A DNA stretch of 64,000 nt from Nocardioides potassii (GCF_021648885.1 NZ_JAKJHZ010000007.1:62001-126000); one strand, 5' to 3'. Positions 43,157 to 55,358 are shown, numbered from the stretch's first letter. The notes: a model not told the origin generated them from the letters alone. Program-made: numbers and translations.

Positions 43157-44203
43157 TCAGGCCCAGGGAGCGAGCGGCAGGTCCGGCAGCCGGACGTCCG
43201 GGTGGTCGCGCACGACCACCTCGAGGGTGGTGCGCGGCAGCCAGCGGGGCGAGGCCAGCATCGCGGTGAGCGGACCGTCCGGCGCCGTCATCGTGACGAG
43301 GCTGCTGGTGCGGTCGCGCCACTGCCAGCGCGCCACCTGCCAGAGATGACGGGCCGCGGCCTCGTCGCGCACGAACGGCATCCGGACGTTGCCGTTGCGC
43401 ATGCGGCCGTCGGCGGGGACGACGTGCAGGAAGCGGTTGGCGAACCGGATGCTCGCGGGCATCGAGACGATCTCGAGGCTCTGCACCCGGCCCTCGTCCT
43501 GGAGGCCGATCCCGGCGAGCAGCCGGCCGGCCGGGTCGACCGCGACCAGGTAGTCGTGGACGCGGTCACCCTCGACCGTGGCCGCGAGCCACCGGGACAG
43601 CTCCGGCGCGTCCGTGACCGGCGCGAGCGCGTGCTGCCGCGCGGCCTCGCGGACGGCCGCCGCCACCTCGTCGAGGTCGTCCGCGGTCGCCGCGCGCACC
43701 GTGACCGTCGGGTGCGGCGAGGGTGCGCGACGCGGCGGAGGTACGGGGGTGACGTGCACCCGGCCCAGCACTCGGTCGCACCACCGTCGAGCGCTCGCCA
43801 TCGAGGGCGCGTTGCCTGCCTGGATCGCGGCCGCGACGACGGCGGGCGCGTCGAGACGGTCCACCTCGCCCAGCCGTGCCTCGGTGAGCCGGCGGGCGAT
43901 CCCGCGCCGGCGCCAGTCGGGATCGACGCTCAGGCCGTGCAGCCACGCGAGTCGGACGACCTCCTCCCCCGCCGCCACCCGGGAGAGGTGCAGGGAGGCC
44001 TCGCCGACGACGGCGCCGTCCGCCTCCGCGACCCACGACATCGACCCGGGCCGGCGGACGCGCGCCGCCTCCTCGTCGCTGACGCGGTGGACCGGCCGGA
44101 AGGCGACACGACCGCCGTCGGCCGACCGCTCCCGCAGCGCGTGCACCTGCTGCTCGTCACCGTCGCGCCGGGGACGCACCACCACGGTGTCGTCGGCATC
44201 CAT
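43157..44203 (-). CDS. Double GNAT-domain acetyltransferase
   Basis: A 348-residue protein with two GNAT domains: the first complete (LHGLSVDPDWRRRGIARRLTEA carries R-x-x-G-I-A), the second (from about 165) lacking a clear acetyl-CoA loop. Tandem GNATs of this kind act on antibiotics or small amines. It converges with the hemerythrin gene. Confidence 0.8.
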   Translation of the reverse strand: MDADDTVVVRPRRDGDEQQVHALRERSADGGRVAFRPVHRVSDEEAARVRRPGSMSWVAEADGAVVGEASLHLSRVAAGEEVVRLAWLHGLSVDPDWRRRGIARRLTEARLGEVDRLDAPAVVAAAIQAGNAPSMASARRWCDRVLGRVHVTPVPPPRRAPSPHPTVTVRAATADDLDEVAAAVREAARQHALAPVTDAPELSRWLAATVEGDRVHDYLVAVDPAGRLLAGIGLQDEGRVQSLEIVSMPASIRFANRFLHVVPADGRMRNGNVRMPFVRDEAAARHLWQVARWQWRDRTSSLVTMTAPDGPLTAMLASPRWLPRTTLEVVVRDHPDVRLPDLPLAPWA

Positions 44204-44328
44204 GGACGCACCCTAGGACCGGTCCCGGGCGCCGGTCCGACCACCGTCGGGACCGATCGAGATTTTCGTGTGTGACAACCGTTACCAACGGGTGACTTCG
44301 TCGTTGATCACGTCGGGAGGAGGGACCC

Positions 44329-45126
44329 ATGACCGATCGACAGCCCAGCCAGACCGCCGGCTCGCGCACCACCAGCGCGCTGCTGCTCGTGGTCGTCGTC
44401 GCGGTCATCGCGGCCCTCACGTCGTGGGGCAACCAGCCCCGGGACCGCCGTCCCGTCGCGGACGTCGACCTGACCAAGCTGGTCGCCTCGACCACGAAGG
44501 CCAAGCTGCCGCGCGCACCGATCGACCCCGACCCGACGGGCACGACGGACGGCACGGTCGTCCACCCGCGCCGCGTCCTCGCGGTCTACGCCGAGCCCGG
44601 CCGCAAGCCCTTCGCCAAGGTCACGCCGACGCAGATGAACGACACCTGGCTCCCGGTGGTCGAGCAGCGCAAGGGCTGGACCCGCGTGCTGCTGCCCTCG
44701 CGCCCCAACGGATCGGTCGGGTGGGTGCGCACCGCGCAGCTCGTCGAGAAGCACACGCCGTACGTCGTCCGCGTGCACGTCGGCTCGCGCCGCATGGAGC
44801 TCGTCCGTGACGGCGCGACGGTCGGGGAGTGGCCGGTCGCCGTGGGGGCGCCGGCCACGCCCACCCCGACGGGCCGCACGTTCCTGCTCGGCTCGATCGT
44901 CGACGAGGGGCAGGGCTTCTCGCCCCTGATCCTGCCGCTCGGCACGCACAGCGACACCCTCGACACCTACGGCGGCGGCCCCGGCACTGTCGCCCTCCAC
45001 GGCTGGCCGGACACCTCGGTGTTCGGCAAGGCCGTCAGCCACGGCTGCGTCCGTGTGCCTGCCGACGCCCTCGACCAGCTCAGCAACGTGCCGCTCGGCA
45101 CCCTCGTCCTCATCGATCAGCAGTGA
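44329..45126 (+). CDS. L,D-transpeptidase (YkuD) with SH3-like domain
   Basis: A 265-residue cell-wall enzyme: an N-terminal membrane helix (ALLLVVVVAVIAALTSWG), an SH3-like region at about 80-135, and a YkuD domain with the catalytic signature HGWPDTSVF...SHGCVRVP (histidine and cysteine present). It would form 3-3 peptidoglycan cross-links. A GGGAGGAGGG lies just before the ATG. Confidence 0.9.
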   Translation: MTDRQPSQTAGSRTTSALLLVVVVAVIAALTSWGNQPRDRRPVADVDLTKLVASTTKAKLPRAPIDPDPTGTTDGTVVHPRRVLAVYAEPGRKPFAKVTPTQMNDTWLPVVEQRKGWTRVLLPSRPNGSVGWVRTAQLVEKHTPYVVRVHVGSRRMELVRDGATVGEWPVAVGAPATPTPTGRTFLLGSIVDEGQGFSPLILPLGTHSDTLDTYGGGPGTVALHGWPDTSVFGKAVSHGCVRVPADALDQLSNVPLGTLVLIDQQ

Positions 45127-45143
45127 ACCAACGGGAGAACACC

Positions 45144-46034
45144 ATGCGCACCTCACTCCAGGCAGGCAGCACCGGCCTCGCGATCGCTGCGGCGGCCCTG
45201 CTGGTCGTCACGTCGACCACCGCGAGCTCGGAGACGGTCTCCAGCTCGTCGGCGTACGGCGCCTCGGTCGGCGGTACCCCCGGCCAGCCGGCGGTGGCGT
45301 CCGACGGCACCAGCACCCAGACGGGCGGCGGGTCGCTCCCCGCCCAGCTCGGCCCGCTCGCCGCGGGCGGTGTGCTCGAGGTCAGCGCCGGCAACGACAC
45401 CGCGTCGGCCGCCGTCACCGACCTGACCCTGGGCAGCGCGCTCGCCCAGCTCCCGCCGGAGGTCAAGGACGGCATCGCCCAGCTCAACCAGGTGTGCACC
45501 GGCCTCGGCCAGGCGACGCCGGCCAACCAGGTGCTGACACCGCTCAACGACGCGATCAACCAGGTGCCCGGGCTCGGCACCGTCGTCGAGATCCCGACGG
45601 TCGAGGCCGCGCAGACCTTCTGCAACCAGCTGGTCGACACCGACATCCTCGACCTCGCCACCCTCGGCACGCTGAAGACGCAGTGCACCGACCAGACCGG
45701 CACCGTCACCCTGAGCGACGTCAAGGTGCTGGGCGCCCCGCAGCCGGTGCTCGCCGGCGAGGTGGCGCCCGAGACGCAGCTGCTCCCGCCGGAGCTGGCT
45801 GCGGTCGCCAGGATCACCCTCAACCACCAGGTGCGCGACGGTGAGAACTTCACCGTCGAGGGCCTGCGCCTCGAGGTCGGCGGCCAGACCGTCGCCGTCC
45901 TCGCCTCGGCCACCTGCGGTGGTCCGATGGCCCAGCCCGCCGTGCAGCAGGCACCGGCCAAGCCGACCAAGAAGCCGACCAAGCAGGCGCCGCGGCCCAC
46001 CCCGGTCAAGACCTCCGCTCCCGTCACAGGCTGA
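45144..46034 (+). CDS. Secreted hypothetical protein
   Basis: A 296-residue protein with a signal peptide of about 27 residues, an Ala/Ser/Gly-rich mature part with paired cysteines, and a Lys/Pro-rich C-terminal tail (KPTKKPTKQAPRPT). It resembles actinobacterial choice-of-anchor proteins of unknown role. It starts 17 bases after the transpeptidase gene and is probably co-transcribed, so it may act at the cell wall. Confidence 0.7.
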   Translation: MRTSLQAGSTGLAIAAAALLVVTSTTASSETVSSSSAYGASVGGTPGQPAVASDGTSTQTGGGSLPAQLGPLAAGGVLEVSAGNDTASAAVTDLTLGSALAQLPPEVKDGIAQLNQVCTGLGQATPANQVLTPLNDAINQVPGLGTVVEIPTVEAAQTFCNQLVDTDILDLATLGTLKTQCTDQTGTVTLSDVKVLGAPQPVLAGEVAPETQLLPPELAAVARITLNHQVRDGENFTVEGLRLEVGGQTVAVLASATCGGPMAQPAVQQAPAKPTKKPTKQAPRPTPVKTSAPVTG

Positions 46035-46044
46035 CCCTGGGCTC

Positions 46045-46129
46045 CGCTGGTCGAGGAAGGACGCAGTCCTGTCGCGAGACCACGGAGATCGGTCTCGTGA
46101 CAATCGCTGCGCGACCTCTTCGACCAGCG
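46045..46129. repeat. REP-like double hairpin
   Basis: CGCTGGTCGA (46045-46054) pairs with TCGACCAGCG (46120-46129), and CGAGACC (46075-46081) pairs with GGTCTCG (46091-46097) inside it. It fills the gap between two convergent genes. The GGTCGAGGA...CGAGACC wording is like dispersed intergenic repeats of Nocardioides-type genomes and may also end transcription from both sides. Confidence 0.6.
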
Positions 46130-46136
46130 TCAGGCG

Positions 46137-47147
46137 TCAGCGGTCCAGCAGGGGTCGGGCCGGGTCCCACGTGGTGCCGTCGGCCTCGTCGCGCCGCTTG
46201 CGGGCGATCGCGGACAGCGCCTCGAGGACCACGCGGTTGGCGAGGGCGGCCGTGATGTCGGCGTGGTCGTAGGGCGGGCTCACCTCCACCACGTCGACCC
46301 CGACGACGGGCAGCTCCAGGCAGATGCGTCGTACGGCGTCGAGGAGCTGGCGCGCCGACAGACCACCCGGCTCGGGAGTGCCGGTGCCGGGCGCGTGGCC
46401 GGGGTCGCAGACGTCGATGTCGACGGACAGGAAGACGCCGTCGCACTCGTCGGTGGCGATCGTGAAGGCCTCGGTCAGGCAATCCTCGAGGCCGCGGTGG
46501 ACGATCTCGGTCATCTCGTAGGACCGCATCCTCTCGGCGGCCATCCAGTCGAGGGTCTCGGGGCCGGGCCAGTAGCCGCGCAGCCCGACCTGGAGGAACC
46601 GGTCGCCGCGCAGCGCGCCGGACTCGATGAGCCGTCGCATCGGCTGACCGTGCCCCCACAGCGAGCCGAACTCGATGTCGCCGGTGTCGGCGTGCGCGTC
46701 GAAGTGGATCATCGAGACGCGGCCGTGGCCGACCACGTTGGCCACTCCCTTGGCGTCCGGGAAGGCGATCGAGTGGTCGCCACCGAGCACGACCGGGATG
46801 GCACCCGCCCGGGCGACCTTCTCGACCGCGGCCTCGAGCACGCCGAGCGCGCGCTCGATGTCGCCGGGTGGCATCTCGACGTCGCCCGCGTCGACCACGC
46901 GGAGGTCCTGGAGGCCGTCCGTGCGCAGCGCCAGCGAGGGCCGCGAGCCGTCGTGGGGCAGGTAGTCGGTCATCCGGATGGCCTGCGGCCCGAACCGCGT
47001 CCCCGGCCGGTGCGACGTACCTCCGTCGAACGGAGCGCCGACCACGACGACGTCCGCACCAGCATAGGTCGACTCGTCGTCGAGGTCGCAGGCGGGCACG
47101 CCCAGGAAGGTGATGTCGGGACCGAACTGAGCGCCGTAGCGAGCCAT
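46137..47147 (-). CDS. speB: Ureohydrolase (agmatinase/guanidinobutyrase family)
   Basis: A 336-residue member of the arginase superfamily with the two-manganese motifs VVLGGDHSIAF, HFDAHAD and SVDIDVCDPGHAPGTGTPEPGG. It hydrolyses a guanidino compound to an amine and urea. Substrate (agmatine, guanidinobutyrate or other) is not decided by these motifs. The length fits agmatinases. Confidence 0.85.
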   Translation of the reverse strand: MARYGAQFGPDITFLGVPACDLDDESTYAGADVVVVGAPFDGGTSHRPGTRFGPQAIRMTDYLPHDGSRPSLALRTDGLQDLRVVDAGDVEMPPGDIERALGVLEAAVEKVARAGAIPVVLGGDHSIAFPDAKGVANVVGHGRVSMIHFDAHADTGDIEFGSLWGHGQPMRRLIESGALRGDRFLQVGLRGYWPGPETLDWMAAERMRSYEMTEIVHRGLEDCLTEAFTIATDECDGVFLSVDIDVCDPGHAPGTGTPEPGGLSARQLLDAVRRICLELPVVGVDVVEVSPPYDHADITAALANRVVLEALSAIARKRRDEADGTTWDPARPLLDR

Positions 47148-47175
47148 GGCGTGACTCTAGGGCCAGTCGTCCCGG

Positions 47176-48662
47176 TCAGTGCTGCGAGTCGCCGAGGCTG
47201 AGGTCGTCGGGGACCAGGCGCCAGACGGCGTACGCCGCCAGCAGGGCGAGGACGGCACTCACGGCGCCCAGCGAGGCGAAGGCGGTGACGAAGGCGTCGC
47301 TGGCGTCGGCAAACCACGGACCGCCCGTCGCGCCGGCGAGCGACTCGGTGACGTCCGGGCCGACCCCGTCCGGCAGGCCGGCGCGGTAGACCGCGCCGAC
47401 CAGGCTGCCGAAGAACGTGATGCCGAGGACCGCACCGAGCTCGTAGGTGATCTCCTCCAGCGCTGCCGCCGAGCCGGCCTGGTCGTCGGTGGCGGCGCCC
47501 ATGATGAGGGCGGACCCCAGGCCGAGGGCCGAGGTGCCGAGCCCCACGATCGTGAAGGCCAGCACCACGAACGGGTAGGTCGCCGGCAGGACGGCGAGCA
47601 GCGCGAGGCCGGTCGCCAGGACGACGAGTCCGCCGGCGAGCACGATCCGCGGGCTCGTCCGCTCGGCCAGGCCCGGGGCGAACGGCGAGGCGACCATCGC
47701 GCCGACCGCCATCGGCAGCAGGGCGAACCCGGCGCGGAGCGGGCTCATCCCCTCCGCCAGCTGGAGCCACTGGCTGCCCACGAAGAGCACGGCCGCCATC
47801 GCCGCGCTGCTCGCGAGCGCCGCGACGACTCCCGCGCGGAGCACCGGGTGCCCGAACAGCCGGACGTCCAGCATCGGCCGGTCCGAGCGCAGCGAGAGCC
47901 GGGCGAACGCCGCCAGGAGCGCGACGCCGAGGACGAGCAGCAGCACCGTCGCGACGCTCGGCCCGTGCTTGCCGAGCTGCTTGGCGGCGTAGACGAAGGC
48001 GGTCAGGCCGCCGGCCGACGTGAGCACGCCGACGACGTCGATGCGCCCCGGCCGCGTCGAGCGGTTCTCGCGGAGCAGCCAGAGCGCGAGCGCGATCGCG
48101 ACCACCATCAGCGGCACGTTGACCAGGAACGCGGAGTGCCAGCTGAAGGACTCGAGCAGGGCACCGCCGACCACGGGGCCGACGCCCGCGCCCAGCGCCG
48201 CGGTCGCACCCCACACGCTGAGGGCCAGGGTCCGCTCGCGCGCGTCGTCGAAGATCGAGCGGATCAGCGAGAGCGTCGACGGCATCACCATCGCGCCACC
48301 CACGCCGAGCAGGGCGCGGATCGAGATCACCGCGGCGGCGCTGTCCGCCCACAGCACGGCGACCGACCCGACGGCGAACGCGGCGTAGCCGGTGACGAGC
48401 ATCCGCTTGCGTCCCCAGCGGTCGCCGAGGGCCGTGACCGGGATGAGGAGCCCCGCCAGGGCGAGGGCGTAGGCGTCCACCACCCACAGCTGCGAGACCG
48501 CGCCGAGGCGGAGCTCTGCGGTCATCGCGGGGAGCGCGACGTTGAGGATCGTCATGTCCATGACGACGACGAGGAGGCTGGCCGCGAGGACGGCGAGCGC
48601 CCACCAGCGCCGCGGGTCGGCGGCAGTGCGGGCGGACGAGGTGGTGGGGACGTCGGTGGCGG

Positions 48663-48666
<4 letters not shown>
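47176..48666 (-). CDS. MFS drug transporter (DHA2, 14-TM)
   Basis: A 496-residue EmrB/QacA-type exporter with about fourteen helices; VMDMTILNVALPAM, ALGDRWGRKRML and GAGVGPVVGGAL (motif C of drug antiporters) are visible. The ATG at 48666 overlaps the stop of the tetR gene (ATGA). Expression is probably governed by that regulator. Confidence 0.9.
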
Positions 48667-50634
<1,968 letters not shown>

Positions 50635-50635
50635 C

Positions 50636-50899
50636 GTGGCCGTCTTCCGCACCGTCCTCGAGGCCACCGGCGGCAACAACGTCGGCATCGTCGTGCCGGA
50701 GGAGGTGGTCCTGTCCTTCGACCGCGGAAAGCGGGTGCCGGTGCTGGTCACGATCGACGGCGACTACACCTACGCCACGACCATCGGCGTGATGGGCGGG
50801 CGCTACCTCGTCTCCTTCAACGCCGAGACGCGCAAGCGGACCGGCCGCGGAGCAGGCGACGAGGTCGAGGTCGAGCTGGTCGTCGACCCCGACCGCTGA
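50636..50899 (+). CDS. DUF1905 domain protein
   Basis: An 87-residue small beta-barrel protein of the DUF1905 family (GGNNVGIVVPEEVV, GKRVPVLVTIDG, YLVSFNAETRK). GTG start one base after the aminotransferase stop, so co-translated. The family's role is unknown. Confidence 0.8.
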   Translation: MAVFRTVLEATGGNNVGIVVPEEVVLSFDRGKRVPVLVTIDGDYTYATTIGVMGGRYLVSFNAETRKRTGRGAGDEVEVELVVDPDR

Positions 50900-50902
50900 G
50901 GT

Positions 50903-52027
50903 CTACGGCTCCTCGCCCCAGCCGCCCAGCCCGGCGAACCGCTCGCCGATGAGTCGGTGGGTGTTGGTGTCGGGGTGCAGGTTGTCGGGCAGCGGGAGCC
51001 GCTCGGCGTCCTCCGCGCCGTAGAGCGCGAGCCCGTCGACGTAGGACAGGTGCGGGTCGCCGCGCCGCTCGACCACCTCCGCCAGGACCTCGCGGACCAC
51101 CTCGAGGGTGAGGGCGCCACCCGCGACCGAGGCCGGGTCACCGGTCGCGAGGAACGCCAGCCGGCCCTCGGCGAGCGCCGTCATGTCCGGGCCGCTCGGC
51201 CCGGGCGTCGACTCGTGGATCGCGCAGTGGATCGGCGAGACCAGCCGGAGCGGCGTCTCCGGGTGGCCGTCGCGGATGGTGTCGAGCCACCCGTGGACGG
51301 CCGGGCCCAGCGCCCGACGCCGGAGCAGGTCCTGGTTGACGAGGTTGATGCCGAGCTTGACCGAGATCAGGTCGGCGGGGGTGTCCCGGATCGTCCGGGC
51401 GACGAACGGGTCGAGCAGCGCGCTGCCGCCGAGCCCGAGGTTGACCAGGTCGAGGCCGGCCAGTCGCGCGGCCACGACCGGCCACGTCTCGCTCGGGTGG
51501 GTCGCCATCGACCCGTGGCTGATCGAGCTGCCGTGGTGGACCCACCGGGGCCGGTCGTCGGGCACCGGCCCGACCGCGGCGTCGGCGCGCAGGTCGACCA
51601 GCTCGGTCTGCTCGTCGTGGGGCAGCCAGACCTCGACCCGCTTGTCGCCGGCGGGCAGGTCGATGGTGAGCGTCGTCGGGTCGCCGGGGGTGAACGTGCT
51701 CGCCCCGGTCATCATCTCGACGTCCAGGACGTTGCCGCCCGGCGCCTGGAGCCGCTGCGCGAGCTCGCCGTCGACCAGGACGTCGTACCACCCGTCGGGG
51801 CGCGGCGGCGTGCCGGCGTAGCGGCGCTTCGTGGGCAGCACGTCCAGCTCGAGGCGGGTGGCGGTGGTGCGCAGGGCGAGGCGTACGCCGGCTGGCTGCA
51901 CCTCGACGAGGTGGAGCTGCGCGTCGTCGGTCTGCGCGCGCGCCCAGGCGGGGAGCCGGTGCGGCAGCAGGCCGCGGTCGGTGCGCTCGAGCTCGAGCGC
52001 ACCTGTCACGAGGGTCGGGTCGATCAT
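50903..52027 (-). CDS. SGNH/GDSL-type hydrolase
   Basis: A 374-residue esterase-like protein: an N-terminal beta-sandwich (about 1-150) as in carbohydrate esterases, then a SGNH domain with HHGSSISHGS (nucleophile serine), LGLGGSALLDP, KLGINLVN and DNLHPDTNTH (catalytic Asp-His). It probably removes acyl groups from a carbohydrate. Its ATG overlaps the stop of the upstream TetR gene. Confidence 0.85.
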   Translation of the reverse strand: MIDPTLVTGALELERTDRGLLPHRLPAWARAQTDDAQLHLVEVQPAGVRLALRTTATRLELDVLPTKRRYAGTPPRPDGWYDVLVDGELAQRLQAPGGNVLDVEMMTGASTFTPGDPTTLTIDLPAGDKRVEVWLPHDEQTELVDLRADAAVGPVPDDRPRWVHHGSSISHGSMATHPSETWPVVAARLAGLDLVNLGLGGSALLDPFVARTIRDTPADLISVKLGINLVNQDLLRRRALGPAVHGWLDTIRDGHPETPLRLVSPIHCAIHESTPGPSGPDMTALAEGRLAFLATGDPASVAGGALTLEVVREVLAEVVERRGDPHLSYVDGLALYGAEDAERLPLPDNLHPDTNTHRLIGERFAGLGGWGEEP

Positions 52028-52602
52028 CGGTCCTCCCAGGACGTCAGCAGGGTGTCGAGCCCGTCGACGACGCGCTCCCAGGTCTCGTCGGAGGTCGGCA
52101 CGCCGTGACCGCCGTGGCCGAAGGCGCCGGCCGCGTCGAGGGCCGCGTAGCCGTGGAAGGTCGCTCCGACCAGCCGCACCGCGTGGGTGGCGTCGTCCTC
52201 CGAGAGCGCATAGCCCCGCAGCGACGCGCGGCTCAGCTCCGCGTGGCGCGGGCCCGCGCTCGTCCGCGCGGTGTCGGCGTCGAGCGGCAGCCGGGTCGCG
52301 GCGTAACGGCCGGGGTGCGCGACGGCGTAGGACCGCCAGACGCCGCCGACGGCGGCGAGCGCCTCCCGCCTGCTCACGCCGGCGAGTGCAGTGGCGACCA
52401 GGTCGGCCGTCTCGTCGAGGGCGAGCAGCGCGACCCGGACCCGGACGTCGGCGGTGCTGCGGACGTGCGAGTAGAGGCTGGGGGCGGCGACGTCGAAGCG
52501 TCGCGCGAGCGCGCTCAGGGTGACGGCGTCGAGACCGACCTCGTCGGCGAGCCCGGCGGCCGCTTCGGCGACCCGCGCGGTGGTGAGTCCGGATCTCGGC
52601 AT
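52024..52602 (-). CDS. TetR-family regulator (WHG-type C-terminus)
   Basis: A 192-residue TetR protein: VTLSALARRFDVAAPSLYSHV is the helix-turn-helix, and the C-terminal AVRLVGATFHGYAALDAAGAF matches the TetR_C_33/WHG domain. It is in one operon with the SGNH hydrolase and divergent from xylB. A GTAGG/CCTAC repeat lies just upstream. Confidence 0.85.
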   Translation of the reverse strand: MPRSGLTTARVAEAAAGLADEVGLDAVTLSALARRFDVAAPSLYSHVRSTADVRVRVALLALDETADLVATALAGVSRREALAAVGGVWRSYAVAHPGRYAATRLPLDADTARTSAGPRHAELSRASLRGYALSEDDATHAVRLVGATFHGYAALDAAGAFGHGGHGVPTSDETWERVVDGLDTLLTSWEDR

Positions 52603-52619
52603 TCCCACTCCTTTTGTTA

Positions 52620-52635
52620 GTAGGTCAAACCCTAC
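52620..52635. promoter_or_regulatory. Putative TetR operator
   Basis: GTAGG-tcaaac-CCTAC, a 5-base inverted repeat with TTAGTAGG extension, lies 17 bases upstream of the TetR start in the divergent region with xylB. Confidence 0.4.
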
Positions 52636-52681
52636 GACACATAGGTTCTGGTGTCCATTTCCCAGCCTGACCGCACCGGGC

Positions 52682-52710
52682 TTGACATTAGTTCGAGTCG
52701 CATACTTAAT
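52682..52710 (+). promoter_or_regulatory. xylB promoter (leaderless transcript likely)
   Basis: A consensus -35 TTGACA (52682-52687) is followed by a -10-like TACTTAAT (52703-52710). Transcription would begin at about 52715-52717, where the GTG start of xylB lies. There is no Shine-Dalgarno in front of this GTG, so a leaderless mRNA is likely. Confidence 0.6.
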
Positions 52711-52716
52711 AGTGAC

Positions 52717-54105
52717 GTGGCTCTCACCCTCGGCATCGACTCCTCCACCCAGTCGACCAAGGCCCTGCTGGTGGACGCCGACTCGGGCGAGGTCGTCGAG
52801 ACGCGCACGGCGCCGCACCCGCCCGGCACCGAGGTCGACCCGCGTGCCTGGCTGGCCGCCGTCGACGACGCGACCGCGGGCCTCCTCGAGCGGGCCGACG
52901 CGGTCGCCGTGGGCGGCCAGCAGCACGGCATGGTGGCGCTCGACGAGGGCGGCACGCCCGTGCGCGACGCCCTGCTGTGGAACGACACCCGCTCGGCCCG
53001 TGCGGCGCTGGAGCTGATCGAGGAGATGGGCGGCCCGCAGGCGTGCGCCGACGCCATCGGCAGCGTCCTGGTGGCGTCCTTCACCTCCGCCAAGCTGCGC
53101 TGGCTCCGCGACCACGAGCCCGACCACGCCGCACGCGTCGCACGCGTGCTGCTCCCCCACGACTACGTCTCGCACCACCTCGCCGCCGACGGCACCGAGC
53201 CCTTCACCGACCGCGGCGACGCGTCCGGCACCGGCTACTTCGCGACCGCCGCGGGTGAGTGGCGCCCGGACCTGCTCGAGCAGGCGCTCGGCCACCGGGC
53301 CGCCCTCCCCCGCATCGTCGCGCCCGGCGCGGTCGCCGGGGAGACCGGCGACGGCAGGACGATCGCGGGCGGCACCGGTGACAACATGGGCGCCGCGCTC
53401 GGCATGGCGCTCGAGCCCGGCGACGTCCTCGTCTCCGTCGGCACCTCAGGCGTCGCCTCGGCGATCAGCAGCGTGCCGGTCGCCGACGGGACCGGGACGG
53501 TCACCGGGTTCGCCGACGCAAGCGGCGGCTTCCTGCCGATGGTCACGACCATGAACGCCGCGGGCATCCTCGACCTCCAGGCGCGCTGGCTCGGCGTCGA
53601 CCACGACGGACTCGCCGAGCTCGCCCTCCAGTCCGCCCCCGGCGCCGGCGGCGTCACGCTGCTGCCCTACTACGGCGGCGAGCGCACGCCCAACCGTCCC
53701 GATGCCGTCGGCACCTGGACGGGCCTGACGCCCGCCACCACTCGCGCCGACCTGGCGCGGGCGGCGTACGAGTCCCTGCTCTGCTCGCTCGCCGACGCCG
53801 TCGACCGCCTCGTCGCGGCGACCGGCGAGACGCCGAAGCGCGTCCTGATGGTCGGCGGCGCGACGAAGAGCGCTGCGCTGCGCGAGCTCGCCCCGGCGGT
53901 GCTCGGCTGCCCCGTCCTGCTGCCCCCGCCGGGTGAGTACGTCGCACTCGGTGCGGCACGGCAGGCCGCGTGGGCGCTCGCCGGGACCACCGAGCCACCG
54001 GCCTGGGCGGCGGCCGAGACGACGGTCCTCGAGGCCGACCCCACCCCTCACGTCCGCGAGGCCTACGCCGGCCTCCGCGACCGCACCGCCCCCTGGCACG
54101 ACTGA
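52717..54105 (+). CDS. xylB: Xylulokinase
   Basis: A 462-residue FGGY kinase that phosphorylates D-xylulose: [49 protein letters not shown] and [16 protein letters not shown] 52717 is preferred over an ATG at 52651 because the family starts here and the promoter's -10 lies between the two. xylA follows after a 14-base tandem repeat. Confidence 0.92.
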   Translation: MALTLGIDSSTQSTKALLVDADSGEVVETRTAPHPPGTEVDPRAWLAAVDDATAGLLERADAVAVGGQQHGMVALDEGGTPVRDALLWNDTRSARAALELIEEMGGPQACADAIGSVLVASFTSAKLRWLRDHEPDHAARVARVLLPHDYVSHHLAADGTEPFTDRGDASGTGYFATAAGEWRPDLLEQALGHRAALPRIVAPGAVAGETGDGRTIAGGTGDNMGAALGMALEPGDVLVSVGTSGVASAISSVPVADGTGTVTGFADASGGFLPMVTTMNAAGILDLQARWLGVDHDGLAELALQSAPGAGGVTLLPYYGGERTPNRPDAVGTWTGLTPATTRADLARAAYESLLCSLADAVDRLVAATGETPKRVLMVGGATKSAALRELAPAVLGCPVLLPPPGEYVALGAARQAAWALAGTTEPPAWAAAETTVLEADPTPHVREAYAGLRDRTAPWHD

Positions 54106-54109
54106 CACC

Positions 54110-54165
54110 GAACGACAGATCCAGAACGACAGATCCAGAACGACAGATCCAGAACGACAGATCCA
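54110..54165. repeat. Four exact 14-base tandem repeats
   Basis: The unit GAACGACAGATCCA occurs four times head to tail (54110-54165) in the 86-base space between xylB and xylA. All four copies are identical. It may be a slippage-prone spacer, an array of binding sites, or an RNA feature tuning xylA. Confidence 0.9.
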
Positions 54166-54191
54166 GCACCACCCACACGGAAGGCACCACC

Positions 54192-55358
54192 ATGAGCATC
54201 GACGTCCCCACCCCCTCTCCCGAGGACAAGTTCTCCTTCGGCCTCTGGACCGTCGGCTGGCAGGGCGTCGACCCGTTCGGTGGCGCGACCCGACCGCCGA
54301 TGGACACCGTGCACGCGTTGGAGAAGCTCGCCGAGCTCGGCGCCTACGGCGTGAACTTCCACGACGACGACGTGATCCCCTTCGGCAGCGACGACGCCAC
54401 CCGCGAGCAGATCATCGACCGCTTCAAGAAGGGCCTGGCCGACACCGGCCTCGTCGTGACCACGGCGACGACGAACCTCTTCAGCCACCCGGTCTTCAAG
54501 GCCGGAGGCTTCACCAACAACAACCGCGACATCCGCCGCTTCGCGATCCGCAAGGTGATGCGCAACATCGACCTCGCCGCCGAGCTCGGCGCCAAGGTCT
54601 ACGTCGCGTGGGGCGGCCGCGAGGGCGCGGAGTACGGCGCCTCGCAGGACACCGCGGTCGCGCTCGACCGGATGAAGGAGGCCTTCGACGTCCTCGGCGA
54701 CTACGTGACCGAGAAGGGCTACGACCTCCGCTTCGCCATCGAGCCCAAGCCCAACGAGCCCCGCGGCGACATCCTGCTCCCGACGATCGGCCACGCGCTG
54801 GCGTTCATCAACCAGCTCGAGCGCCCCGAGCTCGTCGGCGTGAACCCGGAGATCGGCCACGAGGAGATGGCCGGCATGAACGCGGCCGCCGGCTACGCGC
54901 AGGCGCTGTGGCAGGGCAAGCTCTACCACATCGACCTCAACGGCCAGAACGGCCCGAAGTACGACCAGGACCTCCGCTTCGGCGCCGGCAACGTCCGTGG
55001 CGCCTTCTGGATCGTCGACGTGCTGCTCGCCGGTGGCTACGACGGCCCGGTCCACTTCGACTACAAGCCCTCGCGCATCGAGGACGAGGACGGCGTGTGG
55101 GTCTCGGCCGCGGCCAACATGCGCAACTACCTGATCCTCCGCGAGAAGGTGAAGGCGTTCCGCGCCGACCCCGAGGTCCAGGCCGCGCTCGAGGCGGCGC
55201 GCCTCCCCGAGCTCGCGCAGCCGACCCTCGGCGAGGGCGAGGGCTGGGAGCAGCTGCTCGACTGGCCGCTGCCCGACCCCGAGCAGCTCGCCACCATCGG
55301 CGCGGCGACCGAGCACCTCGACCAGCTGGCGCTCGAGCACCTGTACGGCGTGCGCTGA
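54192..55358 (+). CDS. xylA: Xylose isomerase
   Basis: A 388-residue class I (actinobacterial) xylose isomerase that converts D-xylose to D-xylulose. The catalytic histidine lies in FHDDDVIPF, metal ligands in [19 protein letters not shown] and HIDLNGQ, and the closing segment HFDYKPSR is present. Its length is typical of Streptomyces enzymes. Start ATG 54192. Confidence 0.97.
   Translation: MSIDVPTPSPEDKFSFGLWTVGWQGVDPFGGATRPPMDTVHALEKLAELGAYGVNFHDDDVIPFGSDDATREQIIDRFKKGLADTGLVVTTATTNLFSHPVFKAGGFTNNNRDIRRFAIRKVMRNIDLAAELGAKVYVAWGGREGAEYGASQDTAVALDRMKEAFDVLGDYVTEKGYDLRFAIEPKPNEPRGDILLPTIGHALAFINQLERPELVGVNPEIGHEEMAGMNAAAGYAQALWQGKLYHIDLNGQNGPKYDQDLRFGAGNVRGAFWIVDVLLAGGYDGPVHFDYKPSRIEDEDGVWVSAAANMRNYLILREKVKAFRADPEVQAALEAARLPELAQPTLGEGEGWEQLLDWPLPDPEQLATIGAATEHLDQLALEHLYGVR

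Noticed and set aside
54110-54165. CRISPR array
   Set aside because: The four repeats are directly adjacent without spacers, and no cas gene is present.
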